From assembly GCF_003574625.1 (NCBI RefSeq), contig NZ_QNUJ01000011.1, positions 124,001 through 188,000 of the forward strand: a stretch of DNA of 64,000 bases. Direction: 5' to 3'. Source of the DNA: Shinella zoogloeoides. Lineage in GTDB: Bacteria > Pseudomonadota > Alphaproteobacteria > Rhizobiales > Rhizobiaceae. Both the position numbers and the translations under genes were made by a program. Numbering within the stretch: the stretch's first letter is position 1; every line of letters begins with the position of its first letter. Under the pieces are notes generated by a model. The model ran no database searches, was not told the origin of the DNA, and saw only the letters and a program-made list of their open reading frames with translations. This document shows positions 28,289 through 37,429 of this stretch, one piece after another.

Positions 28289-28942
28289 TCAGAAGACGAA
28301 TTCCTTCGCCTTGCGGAAGCCGGGAAGCGGCTTGACGGCGGTGTTGAAGACGTTGCGCTCGGCAACCCGGCCGCTTTCCTTGATATAGAGGCGTGCCTGC
28401 GAGGCGTTGCCGTAACCCTCGACGACGACGAGGCGTCCGCCATCACGCAACTGCGCGAAAAGCGGCTCGGTGACATATTCGACGGCGCCATGCACGAAGA
28501 TCACGTCATAGGGCGCTTCCGGCGCATAGCCGGCTTCCAGGTCGCCGGTCACCACCGCGACATTGTCGAAGCCGAGGCGGGCGAGCGTTTCGGTTGCCGT
28601 CGCGGCAAGGTCCGTATCGCTTTCCAGCGCGACGACGGAGCTGCCGAGCCTGGAGAGGACGGCCGAGGCGTAGCCGGTGCCGCAGCCGACTTCCAGCACG
28701 ACGTCGGCCGCCGCGATATCGGCAAGCTGGATCAGCTTTGCAAGCGGCGACGGCTCCATGAGATAACGGCCGGGGGCAAGCTGGATGTCGTTGTCGATAT
28801 AGGCGAGCGGCCTTGCCGCCGCCGGCACGAACTCTTCCCGCGGCACGGTGAGGAAGGCGTCGAGCACCTCGTGCGACGTCACATCCGTCGTACGGATCTG
28901 GTTGTCCACCATCTTCGTGCGCGCTGCATTGTAGTCAATCAT
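28289..28942 (-). CDS. PCMT-family methyltransferase (second isoaspartate methyltransferase-like protein)
   Basis: This is a SAM-dependent methyltransferase of the protein-L-isoaspartate family, common upstream of tolC/popZ in rhizobia and distinct from the pcm in the surE operon. The N-terminus (ARTKMVDNQIRTTDVTSHEVLDAFLTVPREEFVP) matches this subgroup. The SAM motif is VLEVGCGTGYASAVLSRL and the post-motif is PYDVIFVHGAVEYV. Its 217-residue length is normal. The real substrate is unsure, since members of this subgroup often lack the usual repair motif details. Here a terminator and popZ follow directly. Confidence 0.88.
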   Translation of the reverse strand: MIDYNAARTKMVDNQIRTTDVTSHEVLDAFLTVPREEFVPAAARPLAYIDNDIQLAPGRYLMEPSPLAKLIQLADIAAADVVLEVGCGTGYASAVLSRLGSSVVALESDTDLAATATETLARLGFDNVAVVTGDLEAGYAPEAPYDVIFVHGAVEYVTEPLFAQLRDGGRLVVVEGYGNASQARLYIKESGRVAERNVFNTAVKPLPGFRKAKEFVF

Positions 28943-29097
28943 CTCTGGCCCTTAAGAATGAACGGCGAAGACCGGCGCAAAGGCCCGGCCCGCGCCGGAT
29001 GCGTTGCAATTCTCATAGTGCGGTTTCGGGGCGGGTGTCCATAGGCAGCGGGCCGCTCGGCGCAAAAACAGCACCCTTCGCCAACCTGACCTTATCA

Positions 29098-29112
29098 TGA
29101 ATAAATTACTCA
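29098..29112. promoter_or_regulatory. Candidate iron-responsive operator (RirA box) upstream of exbB
   Basis: TGAATAAATTACTCA fits the rhizobial IRO pattern TGA-N9-TCA recognised by RirA. It sits 130-144 bp before the chosen exbB start in an AT-rich stretch. A chance match in an intergenic region of this size is unlikely but possible, and the gene downstream (TonB energising system) is a typical RirA target. Confidence 0.5.
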
Positions 29113-29241
29113 ACATATTATTGCCTGTGATACGCATAATGTCGTATTGAGCACTCAGGTTTTAGCGGCCTTCACCGGCCGCGCCCGCCCGATTCCCGGA
29201 GTGGGCTTCGCTTGAATTGAGACATGCAAGAGGAATACGCC

Positions 29242-30258
<1,017 letters not shown>

Positions 30259-30262
30259 CGCC

Positions 30263-30691
30263 ATGGCCAGCAAGATCAGGGAAGGCGGCGGCGACGACCT
30301 CGAGGAGAACAGCGAAATCAACGTGACGCCGTTCATCGACGTCATGCTGGTGCTGCTCATCATCTTCATGGTGGCCGCCCCGCTCGCCACCGTCGACATC
30401 AATGTCGACCTGCCCTCCTCCGTCGCCCAGCCGACGCCGCGCGAGGACAAGCCGGTCTTCATGACGCTGAAGAAGGACCTCACGGTCTCCATCGGCAACG
30501 GCGAGATCGCGCGCGACAATTTCGGCCCCGAGATCGACGCCGTGACGGAAGGCAACAAGGATGCGCGCATCCTGCTGCGCGCCGACAAGGCCGTCGACTA
30601 CGGCAGCGTCATGGACGTGATGAACCTCTTGCGCGGCGCCGGCTATGCCAAGATCGCCCTTGTCGGCCTCGAAGGCGCACCGGCGCAATGA
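30263..30691 (+). CDS. exbD: TonB-system transport protein ExbD
   Basis: This is the partner of ExbB, a single-span protein with a periplasmic domain. The N-terminal cytoplasmic stretch [20 protein letters not shown] contains the essential membrane Asp used in proton transfer. The periplasmic part ends [33 protein letters not shown], characteristic of the family. The 142-residue length is standard. No tonB follows; the next feature is tRNA-Cys, so TonB must be encoded elsewhere. Confidence 0.96.
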   Translation: MASKIREGGGDDLEENSEINVTPFIDVMLVLLIIFMVAAPLATVDINVDLPSSVAQPTPREDKPVFMTLKKDLTVSIGNGEIARDNFGPEIDAVTEGNKDARILLRADKAVDYGSVMDVMNLLRGAGYAKIALVGLEGAPAQ

Positions 30692-30824
30692 CCCCGAACG
30701 GCGCGCTTTCCGGCGCGCCTTCCGCCGCTTCCAAAAAAAGCTTGGCATTCGGCATGAATGCCTCTTGCACCCTGTCTAAATTCGTTCTAAACGCCCGGCA
30801 CCACTCGCTTTATAGCAAACGGAC

Positions 30825-30898
30825 GGCCTCGTGGCGGAGTGGTTACGCAGAGGACTGCAAATCCTTGCACCCCGGTTCGATTCCGGGCGAGGCCTCCA
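30825..30898 (+). tRNA. tRNA-Cys (GCA)
   Basis: Acceptor arms GGCCTCG and CGAGGCC pair perfectly, the anticodon loop reads CTGCAAA with anticodon GCA, and the T arm has GGTTCGATTCC. Discriminator T and an encoded CCA end the 74-base gene. Confidence 0.96.
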
Positions 30899-30985
30899 CT
30901 CTCTCTTCAAATCGATGCTCAAGCGATTGAATCGACTTTCGATTTTCGGGAGTGGACAATTCACGCCCGGCGGGCCTTCAAAAAA

Positions 30986-31390
30986 TCAGGCAAGCGTCCG
31001 CTTCGGGAGAACGGTCGACTTCGGCTCCTTGCCATAGACCACCGCCGCGAACATCAGCACGCCGACGAAGACAACCAGCGAACTGACCGCCGCCACCGGC
31101 TCGGCCGCGTCGTAGCCGAGATAGAGGACGTAGAGCGAGGGCGCGAGCACGGCTATGCCGGCCGTGTAGATCAGATATTGCAGATGCGCGAAACGCGTCT
31201 CGGCCTTGGCCGGATTGAAGGCATAATAGGTGCCGAACAACGCCATCGTCACCCAGCCGAGAAGGTTTGCGTGGGTGTGGGCGGCAATGACATTGTGATT
31301 GCCGGAGATCGCCATCTGCAGGCCCATGGCGATGCCCACGATCAGAAAGACGATGGCTGTCTTGAAGAATAAGCGAGAAAGCTGCGGCAT
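30986..31390 (-). CDS. Small heme-copper-oxidase-like membrane protein
   Basis: This is a 134-residue inner-membrane protein with four predicted helices. The second helix region carries NHNVIAAHTHANLLGWVTMALFGTYYAF, which resembles the N-terminal heme-binding part of subunit I of heme-copper oxidases or nitric oxide reductases, but the later helices with the copper histidines are absent. It may be a heme-binding or assembly-related relative. The start at 31390 follows GGGGGATC. No oxidase genes are nearby. Function unknown. Confidence 0.75.
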   Translation of the reverse strand: MPQLSRLFFKTAIVFLIVGIAMGLQMAISGNHNVIAAHTHANLLGWVTMALFGTYYAFNPAKAETRFAHLQYLIYTAGIAVLAPSLYVLYLGYDAAEPVAAVSSLVVFVGVLMFAAVVYGKEPKSTVLPKRTLA

Positions 31391-31546
31391 GACGATCCCC
31401 CGGCTCGAACAGCGCCCCATCGGCGTGCGCAGGATATTACACCGAATCCTTATCATTTGATAGATTACTAATATTCGAACCGTGCGTTGTGTCGAGGGCC
31501 CATGTCTCGACAGGGCTTGCGGATACGCAGTTCGACGTGACCACCC

Positions 31547-31575
31547 TTCCCTTCTCCCCGCCGGGGAGAAGGGAA
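31547..31575. repeat. Perfect intergenic palindrome
   Basis: A 13-bp stem TTCCCTTCTCCCC / GGGGAGAAGGGAA with a 3-base loop. This type of palindrome is frequent between rhizobial genes. It lies between two minus-strand genes and has no T-run, so a terminator role is uncertain. Confidence 0.6.
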
Positions 31576-31666
31576 ATGGGGAATGGTTTCGTTCATATTC
31601 GGCAGGCTTGCGGCGGAAGACAGTCCGGGAAGGCTGGCGGCAGAATGCCGGCGCGGCTTCGACCGC

Positions 31667-31981
31667 CTATTCCGGCTCGTTCGTCGGCCGGACGAGAGAA
31701 ATGACGCGCGGCTTGGAGGGGGCGTCGAGCCATTCCATCCATTTTTCCCTGTCCTCGATCGTGTCGAAGAAGCGCCACACCTTGAAGCCCTCGCTCGTGG
31801 CTTCCAGCATCTCGTCGAGGGAAACGAGTTCGAGGGGCAGCGTCACTTCCGTACCCTCGTAGCGGACGAGATAGACGCCCGGTGCGGCCAGCCGAACCAC
31901 CTGACCGCTGCCATAACTGCCATCCGGATTGTCAGCGGTGAAATACGTTCCGCTCAACGTGTCGGGTTCGCTGGTATTCAT
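31667..31981 (-). CDS. Hypothetical protein
   Basis: I do not recognise this 104-residue acidic protein. It has a Gly/Tyr-rich N-terminus (GTYFTADNPDGSYGSGQVVRL), a small beta-rich middle (GVYLVRYEGTEVTLPLELVSLDEM), and a helical part FDTIEDREKWMEWL. No signal peptide or membrane segment. The start at 31981 is chosen with GAAAGGG some 11 bases upstream; an in-frame ATG at 32014 is possible. Codon use matches the neighbours, so I believe it is a real gene. Confidence 0.65.
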   Translation of the reverse strand: MNTSEPDTLSGTYFTADNPDGSYGSGQVVRLAAPGVYLVRYEGTEVTLPLELVSLDEMLEATSEGFKVWRFFDTIEDREKWMEWLDAPSKPRVISLVRPTNEPE

Positions 31982-32144
31982 GGATATTCGATGCCCTTTC
32001 GACAGTTCATTCAAGCTCGCTGGCCCTGCCCACTGAAGGGCGGCCGCGGCGCAGCTTCAGAGTATCCGGTCGGTCAGGCAGGACGCAAGCCGGCTTCCTG
32101 CGGCGACCGGGGATACGCCCGCCCTCCTCCTCATGTCCTGCCGT

Positions 32145-32399
32145 TCAGCCCTTCAGGCCCGGCGCCGCCTTTGCGCGCCGGTGAAAATCCACGCGGACCA
32201 CATTGGGCGCCTGCCCGGCGGCAAAAGCACTCGGCGGCGCCGAACCGACGGCCGGGATGTCGACCCCGCTCGCGGCTTCGTTTCCCGCCTGCATCTCCTT
32301 CAGCTTGCGGTACATCTGCACGACAAGCTTCTTGTAGAAGGCGATGATCTGCTGGTGCTCGCATCGCCGGATATAGAGTTCGTCGAACCGCTGACTCAT
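32145..32399 (-). CDS. Small hypothetical protein
   Basis: An 84-residue protein, helical and basic in the first 45 residues (SQRFDELYIRRCEHQQIIAF, then KKLVVQMYRKLKEM), followed by an Ala/Pro-rich tail ending in a basic patch. The ATG at 32399 is preceded by GGAGGCGTGAGGAAG, a good ribosome site. No known domain. It could be a small nucleic-acid or protein-binding factor, but nothing in the context decides this. It lies downstream of a lysR gene on the same strand. Confidence 0.55.
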   Translation of the reverse strand: MSQRFDELYIRRCEHQQIIAFYKKLVVQMYRKLKEMQAGNEAASGVDIPAVGSAPPSAFAAGQAPNVVRVDFHRRAKAAPGLKG

Positions 32400-32506
32400 C
32401 TTCCTCACGCCTCCGCTCTTGCAGGGATGGAATTCGCGAGAATTTCAACGGTTCCTAAAACGCTGACCTTATGGCTAACGATTCGTGACCGGCCGCGCCA
32501 GATCGG

Positions 32507-33439
32507 TCACAGGACGGTGAAGATGTCGGGGCCCTTCGGAATTTCTTCTCCATCGTCGTTCCGGATTTCGAGCGCCGCGAACTGCTCGCGCAGCCATTTG
32601 GCCGCGGGCCCCGCGGGGCGCTGCTTGTTCCAGATGAGTTCGAGCGCAACCGGATGCGCCCCTTCGTCGAACTGGAGCGGCGGCGTCGCGAGTTCCGTGG
32701 CGAGCGGCGAATTACCGAGAATATGCGCGGGGATCAGCGCCCAGCCGATCCCCCTGTGCAGGATCTGCAGGATCACCCAATGGCTCTCGACCCACCAGAC
32801 TTCCGCGGCAACGCGCAGCCGATGGGTTTCCGCGCCGTCGCTGCGCTTGGCCACCATGATCTGGCGGTGGCGGCGAAGCTCCTCCCAGGTCACGGCGCCA
32901 TCCGCCAGCGGGTGGTTCCGGCCGCAGACCAGAAGCAACGGCACCCAGCCTATGGTGTGGAAGCCGAGCGTCGGCGGCAGGTCGTCTTCCCGCCACATCA
33001 CGCCGAGATCGACCTTGCCCTCCAGAACGAGCCCGGCGACATCGCGGGTGGAGGGAAAGAGCAATTCGAGCTCGACATGGGGAAAGCGCCGCGCGAAGGC
33101 GGCAAAAAGCGCGCCGATGGCCGGCTCGGGATAGAATTCGTCGACCGCCACGGCCAGGCGCGTTTCGACATGCTCCTCGAAGCTGCGCGCCACGCCGATC
33201 AGGTGCTCGCGGCGGTCGAGGATGAGCCTTGCCTCGGGGAGCAGGCGCCTGCCCGCCTCCGTGAGCGTCGGATTGCGCGTGGCGCGGCTGAAGAGTTTTA
33301 CGCCGATATCGTCCTCCAGCGAGGAGACCAGCAAGCTCACCGCCGACTGCGCCTTGCGCAAATGCCGGGCGGCAGCAGAGAACGAACCCTGTTCGGCGGC
33401 GGCGACGAAGGCGTCGAGCTGGTCGAGTGAGACGGTCAC
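32507..33439 (-). CDS. LysR-family transcriptional regulator
   Basis: The N-terminal winged helix-turn-helix (residues about 4-62, LDAFVAAAEQGSFSAAARHL then KAQSAVSLLVSSLEDDIGVKLF) and a C-terminal periplasmic-binding-like effector domain (about 90-300) are typical of LysR. The start is a GTG at 33439. It is divergent from a PACE-type efflux gene with only 83 bp between, so it very probably controls that gene and itself. The arrangement resembles AceR-AceI of Acinetobacter, where the LysR protein activates a chlorhexidine efflux pump. The effector is unknown here. Confidence 0.92.
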   Translation of the reverse strand: MTVSLDQLDAFVAAAEQGSFSAAARHLRKAQSAVSLLVSSLEDDIGVKLFSRATRNPTLTEAGRRLLPEARLILDRREHLIGVARSFEEHVETRLAVAVDEFYPEPAIGALFAAFARRFPHVELELLFPSTRDVAGLVLEGKVDLGVMWREDDLPPTLGFHTIGWVPLLLVCGRNHPLADGAVTWEELRRHRQIMVAKRSDGAETHRLRVAAEVWWVESHWVILQILHRGIGWALIPAHILGNSPLATELATPPLQFDEGAHPVALELIWNKQRPAGPAAKWLREQFAALEIRNDDGEEIPKGPDIFTVL

Positions 33440-33522
33440 CTATCCGTATTCCAGATGGTATCTAACTTTTCCATCCATGAATATCAGATAGAAGTAAGCG
33501 CAACAACAAACGAGGACATGAA
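33440..33522. promoter_or_regulatory. Shared lysR/PACE control region
   Basis: The 83-bp divergent intergenic region is AT-richer than its surroundings. It holds an interrupted inverted repeat TATCT (33459-33463) ... AGATA (33486-33490). A LysR operator here is likely from position but the exact site is not proven. Confidence 0.4.
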
Positions 33523-33960
33523 ATGCGCAGCTTCAGCGACCGGGTCCGTCACGCGGTCTTGTTCGAACTCATCGGCCTTGCGATCTTCACGCCGGGCGCG
33601 GCTCTGCTGTTCGACCAGCCGATGAGCCATATGGGCGTGATCGGGATCGTCTCCGCCACGGCGGCGACCATCTGGAACTTCGTCTTCAACCTGGCCTTCG
33701 ACAGGACCATGCTGCGCCTTCGCGGCAGCGTGCAGAAGACGATGGCGATCCGCGTGCTTCACACGGGGCTCTTCGAGGCGGGGCTGATCGTCATCCTCAT
33801 CCCGTTCATCGCGTGGTATCTCGGCATCAGCCTCCTCACGGCGCTGCTGCTCGATATATCGGTCGTTGCCTTCTACCTGGTCTATGCCTTCGTCTTCAAC
33901 ATCGCCTACGACCGGACCTTCCCCATCGAAACCGCTCCGCTGCCGCGCGCATCCGCGTGA
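33523..33960 (+). CDS. PACE-family multidrug efflux transporter
   Basis: The proteobacterial antimicrobial compound efflux (PACE) family contains small four-helix proton-coupled pumps such as AceI, which export chlorhexidine and other biocides or polyamines. The 145 residues comprise two tandem BTP repeats. Repeat 1 includes RVRHAVLFELIGLAIFTPG and WNFVFNLAFDRTMLR; repeat 2 includes IRVLHTGLFEAGLIVILIP and YAFVFNIAYDRTFP. The paired WNxxFNxxFD-type motifs and the membrane Glu in each first helix are characteristic. Divergent from a LysR regulator. Confidence 0.9.
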   Translation: MRSFSDRVRHAVLFELIGLAIFTPGAALLFDQPMSHMGVIGIVSATAATIWNFVFNLAFDRTMLRLRGSVQKTMAIRVLHTGLFEAGLIVILIPFIAWYLGISLLTALLLDISVVAFYLVYAFVFNIAYDRTFPIETAPLPRASA

Positions 33961-34092
33961 GGCAGCGGGCCTGCCTTCAAATTGCCACAGGCGTTAAGGG
34001 GCTGTTTTCATTACAGCATTGTAATCTTTCATTCAGTTTTCGTTCATCGGTCCGGCCATAGGGTCCTCTCACCGACAACAAGGAGCCCAACG

Positions 34093-34419
34093 ATGAAAAT
34101 CTTCACCCGCACCCTTCTCGCCGCCGTCGCCCTTTCCTTTGCCGCCGCGCCGATGGCGCAGGCCCAGCAGTATGGCGGGCACGACCGCAAGCCCGGCTAC
34201 TCCTCCTCCTGGGACAAGAAGCAGCAGTACAAGAAGCGCCACAACTGGCGTAAGGGCGAACGTTATTCCGACTGGAAGCGCCGTCCGCCGGTTCGTGACT
34301 ACCACCGCTACGGCCTGCGCAAGCCCGCCCGCGGCCAGCAGTGGGTGAAGGTGGACAACAGCTACCTCCTGATGAGCGTCGCCACCGGCCTCATCCTCGG
34401 CGTCGCAGCCGCCCGTTAA
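34093..34419 (+). CDS. RcnB-like periplasmic protein
   Basis: A 108-residue exported protein with signal peptide (TRTLLAAVALSFAAAPMAQA) followed by a Lys/Tyr/Trp-rich mature part: KKRHNWRKGERYSDWKRR, then DYHRYGLRKPARGQQWVKVDNSYLLMS. The RYGLRxPxxGxxWVxVxxxYLL pattern is that of the RcnB family, first linked to nickel/cobalt homeostasis in E. coli, though rhizobial relatives have no proven role. AGGAGCCCAACG precedes the ATG. A terminator follows directly, so it is monocistronic. Confidence 0.85.
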   Translation: MKIFTRTLLAAVALSFAAAPMAQAQQYGGHDRKPGYSSSWDKKQQYKKRHNWRKGERYSDWKRRPPVRDYHRYGLRKPARGQQWVKVDNSYLLMSVATGLILGVAAAR

Positions 34420-34424
34420 GAAAC

Positions 34425-34461
34425 AAAACGCCACCGCAGCCTTCGCCGCGGTGGCGTTTTT
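34425..34461. terminator. Bidirectional terminator
   Basis: A 13-bp perfect stem AAAACGCCACCGC / GCGGTGGCGTTTT with 10-base loop followed by T's. It lies between the convergent RcnB-like and DUF2938 genes. Confidence 0.88.
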
Positions 34462-34474
34462 CCTTACCCAGCGA

Positions 34475-34951
34475 TCAGCGAAGAAGCAGCGCCGTGCCGT
34501 AAAGCCCGAGGGCGAAGATCGTGTGCGCGACGAGATTGAGCGCCCGCACCGTATTGGCATTCGGCAGTTTCGAGGCGGCGACGCCAATGCCGAGGCCAGG
34601 CTGCAGCAGGAACCAGCCGGCACCGACGGTCACGATGCCGAGAATCCACGCCGGCAGGAAGGTGGGCGCCGCGAACCAGCCCGCGCCCATGACCAGGGCC
34701 AAAATCACCCCATAGAGAATGCCGACGGCATAGTGGCCGATCCAGCCGAGCGCCAGTTCGCCGGCATAGGGCTCGGCCTTGCCGATATCGTCATGAAAGA
34801 CGGTTCCGTTCTTCAAATGCCAGAACCAGCGGCCGACCGGCGCCCAGTTCGGCCGCCCCTGGCGGAAAACCTTCCACAGGACGACAGCCCAGGCGTCCAT
34901 CAGCACCGTCGCGCCGACCCCGATCGCGACACCCTTCAAAAGCAATTCCAT
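34475..34951 (-). CDS. DUF2938 family inner-membrane protein
   Basis: A 158-residue protein with about four membrane helices. Family features are KGVAIGVGATVLMDAWAVV at the N-terminus, NWAPVGRWFWHLKNGTVFHDDI between helices 1 and 2, GWIGHYAVGILYG, and the late GVAASKLPNANTVRALNLVAH. DUF2938 proteins have no assigned function. It is single, convergent with the RcnB-like gene. Confidence 0.88.
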   Translation of the reverse strand: MELLLKGVAIGVGATVLMDAWAVVLWKVFRQGRPNWAPVGRWFWHLKNGTVFHDDIGKAEPYAGELALGWIGHYAVGILYGVILALVMGAGWFAAPTFLPAWILGIVTVGAGWFLLQPGLGIGVAASKLPNANTVRALNLVAHTIFALGLYGTALLLR

Positions 34952-35017
34952 GCAATTCCCCTCACCCGCAGTTATTCAACGGGTTAGAGCAGGTCCGCCG
35001 GCCGGAGGCAACGGCGT

Positions 35018-35302
35018 TCAGCGCGTATTGCGCCGGGCCTTGCGGCTTGCCCACCACACGGCAAGGCGGCGGCGCTGGCGGCGCACGAAGTGGGAATCGT
35101 GCGAAAGCACCAGCAGGCCGAGCGGAACCATCCAGAAACCGAGCACCGGCAGGAAGCCGAGCAGGCCGCCACAGACGAGAAGGACGCCGATCGTGGTGCG
35201 CAGCCAGCGCGATTCCGGCAGTTTCATGCGGAAGGCGCCGACCACGATCTCCCGGGTGCGCGGGTCTACCCCGAAATGCGTCTTGGTTTTCTTTGCCGCC
35301 AT
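35018..35302 (-). CDS. Small hypothetical membrane protein
   Basis: The start at 35302 (MAAKKTKTHFGVDP) follows GGGCAGGGA and gives 94 residues. An N-terminal soluble part with FGVDPRTREIVVGAFRMKLP precedes a hydrophobic hairpin TTIGVLLVCGGLLGFLPVLGFW (about 40-60), then a basic Arg/Lys-rich tail. I do not recognise a family with certainty; membrane topology suggests two close helices with cytoplasmic ends. Confidence 0.7.
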   Translation of the reverse strand: MAAKKTKTHFGVDPRTREIVVGAFRMKLPESRWLRTTIGVLLVCGGLLGFLPVLGFWMVPLGLLVLSHDSHFVRRQRRRLAVWWASRKARRNTR

Positions 35303-35466
35303 TCCCTGCCCGTTTCGCTGCAAAGCCCGGTTTTCCAAGGCTCTTCCTCTTCCCAGTTGGAGACTTCTCCACAATCAATCAAGCCCGATGCATTTTTTTG
35401 TCAAAAAGCGCTTGGCAAATCGATCAGGCATTTGTATTACGCGCTCACTCCGCAGCGAGCGGATGA

Positions 35467-35541
35467 TCCCTGGTAGCTCAGCGGTAGAGCATTCGACTGT
35501 TAATCGACAGGTCGCCGGTTCGAATCCGGCCCGGGGAGCCA
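35467..35541 (+). tRNA. tRNA-Asn (GTT)
   Basis: Acceptor TCCCTGG pairs with CCGGGGA (one G-T pair), the anticodon loop reads CTGTTAA with anticodon GTT, the D arm GCTCAGCGGTAGAGC and T arm GGTTCGAATCC are intact, and CCA is encoded. Length 75 bases. Confidence 0.96.
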
Positions 35542-35653
35542 GTTTCTAGGAGGGCTGCGCTGAATAGCGCGGCCCTTCTGCTTTTCAGCGCCACACACGC
35601 AAAAGGGCCGCCGCTCGGCAACCCCTCTTCGATCTTTATCGATCTGGAAATCG

Positions 35654-35845
35654 CTAATGCCGGCTTGCCGGCGGGCGCTTCGTGTTCATCTGCAATTCGT
35701 GACGGGTGGCGAAGCGGCCGAAGAGGAGGAGGAGTTTGCGTTCTTCTGCCTTGTCGAGCCCGTTCTTGCGGCAATGCTCGAGCACGTCGAGAACATGGCG
35801 AGCCTGGCGCGGGCTGAACTGACGATTGTCGATGTGATGGGTCAT
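35654..35845 (-). CDS. Small hypothetical protein
   Basis: A 63-residue basic, His/Arg-rich protein (RQFSPRQARHVLDVLEHCRK then AEERKLLLLFGRFATRHEL). It is predicted soluble and helical. GGAGCCCGCC precedes the ATG. No family recognised; codon use and a good ribosome site support a real small gene. Confidence 0.55.
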   Translation of the reverse strand: MTHHIDNRQFSPRQARHVLDVLEHCRKNGLDKAEERKLLLLFGRFATRHELQMNTKRPPASRH

Positions 35846-35914
35846 GGCGGGCTCCTCCGTGCAAGCGGAAGAGAAACACGCCGGGCCGCGCTTTGTTCCC
35901 GGCGTGCGATGCGG

Positions 35915-36121
35915 TCAGGGCACGAGGCCGGCGCCGGTCTGGCCGGCGGTGCGCGCGGCGCCGTAGTCGCGCTCGTGGGCCGTGCGGCGGAAGGCCTGGC
36001 TGCGCTCGCGCGGGCGGGCGGAGGGATCGCTCAGCGGCGTTCCCATCACCCCGTCCGCATAGGTGCCGGTGGCGATGTCATCGTCGTCGGTAGGGGTGGC
36101 CTGAAAAAGTCCGAAAAGCAT
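35915..36121 (-). CDS. Small hypothetical protein
   Basis: A 68-residue protein starting MLFGLFQATPTDDDDIATG, rich in Asp, Thr, Arg and Ala, with no membrane segment. GGAGGTACCACG before the ATG is a near-ideal ribosome site, the main reason to accept it. No recognisable domain. It lies upstream of another small gene on the same strand. Confidence 0.5.
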   Translation of the reverse strand: MLFGLFQATPTDDDDIATGTYADGVMGTPLSDPSARPRERSQAFRRTAHERDYGAARTAGQTGAGLVP

Positions 36122-36383
36122 CGTGGTACCTCCAGTGTCGTCTCAAACGGGCGGCAGGCCTTTCCGTTCCGCCGCTCGCCGATAGACGCAAAATTAACCA
36201 TGTTTGCTAACAGGACGTTAAAGCCCGCGCGCTTTCGGCCGGCCTGCGGCAGGAAGCCCCTACGGGAAGAAAAAATCCCTAGCAATCTCCGCCTGACAGG
36301 AACACCATTCCTTGCAAAGCCGGCCGCAGCGGCCGAAAAGACGACACCAATCCGGATTTGCAACGCGCGAGGCTCGATTTCCC

Positions 36384-37424
36384 ATGTCCATTCTTCCGTC
36401 CGTTCTTGATGCAATCGGCAACACGCCGCTGATCCGCCTCAAGGGCGCCTCGGAAGCGACGGGCTGCGAGATCCTCGGCAAGGCGGAATTCCTCAATCCC
36501 GGCCAGTCGGTGAAGGACCGCGCCGCCCTCTCCATCATCCGCGCGGCGGAGCGCTCGGGCGCGCTGCGACCCGGCGGCGTCATCGTCGAGGGCACGGCGG
36601 GCAATACCGGCATCGGCCTTGCGCTGGTGGCACAGGCGCTCGGCTATCGCACCGTCATCGTCATTCCCGAGACGCAGAGCCAGGAAAAGAAGGACGCGCT
36701 GCGCCTACTCGGCGCCGAGCTCGTCGAGGTTCCCGCCGTTCCCTACAAGAACCCGAACAATTATGTGAAGCTCTCCGGCCGGCTCGCCGAGCAGCTTGCT
36801 CAAACCGAGCCGAACGGCGCGATCTGGGCAAACCAGTTCGACAATGTCGCCAACCGCGACGCCCATATCGAGATGACCGCGCCGGAAATCTGGCGCGACA
36901 CCAACGGCAAGGTGGACGGCTTCGTCTCCGCCGTCGGCTCGGGCGGGACGCTTGCCGGCGTCGCGGCCGGCCTTCGCGCCAAGAATCCCAACATCAAGAT
37001 CGCCCTTGCCGATCCGGATGGCGCAGCGCTCCATAACTTTTATGAGCACGGTGAATTGAAATCCTCCGGCAGCTCGATCACCGAGGGTATCGGCCAGGGC
37101 CGCATCACGGCCAATCTCGAAGGCTTCACGCCGGACTATTCCTACAACATCCCGGATTCGGAGGCCGTTCCGCTGGTCTTCGACCTTATCGAGAACGAGG
37201 GCATCGCCGTCGGCGGTTCCTCGGGCATCAACATCGCGGGCGCGATCCGCCTCGCGAAGGACCTCGGCCCCGGCCACACGATCGTGACGATCCTCTGCGA
37301 CTATGCTAACCGCTATCAGTCCAAACTCTTCAACCCGGACTTCCTCGATTCGAAGGGCCTGCCGGTTCCAGGCTGGCTGAAGGCGAAATCGGGGATCAAG
37401 GTCCCCTACCAGCCGGTCGAATAG
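36384..37424 (+). CDS. cysK: Cysteine synthase (O-acetylserine sulfhydrylase family)
   Basis: This PLP enzyme makes cysteine from O-acetylserine and sulfide. The PLP lysine is in NPGQSVKDRAAL, the substrate loop is EGTAGNTGIGLA, and the phosphate-binding Gly loop is VGSGGTLAGVAAGL. The serine that contacts the PLP nitrogen lies in the GGSSGIN stretch. The start at 36384 (MSILPSVLDAIGNTPLIRL) gives 346 residues, longer than E. coli CysK (323) and like the rhizobial cysteine synthase A group. alaX follows after 5 bp and sseA after that, giving a sulfur-related operon. Confidence 0.94.
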   Translation: MSILPSVLDAIGNTPLIRLKGASEATGCEILGKAEFLNPGQSVKDRAALSIIRAAERSGALRPGGVIVEGTAGNTGIGLALVAQALGYRTVIVIPETQSQEKKDALRLLGAELVEVPAVPYKNPNNYVKLSGRLAEQLAQTEPNGAIWANQFDNVANRDAHIEMTAPEIWRDTNGKVDGFVSAVGSGGTLAGVAAGLRAKNPNIKIALADPDGAALHNFYEHGELKSSGSSITEGIGQGRITANLEGFTPDYSYNIPDSEAVPLVFDLIENEGIAVGGSSGINIAGAIRLAKDLGPGHTIVTILCDYANRYQSKLFNPDFLDSKGLPVPGWLKAKSGIKVPYQPVE

Positions 37425-37429
37425 GTATC

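Noticed and set aside
35399-35580. Possible integrative element at tRNA-Asn
   Set aside because: No integrase, no repeated tRNA 3' end and ordinary neighbours.
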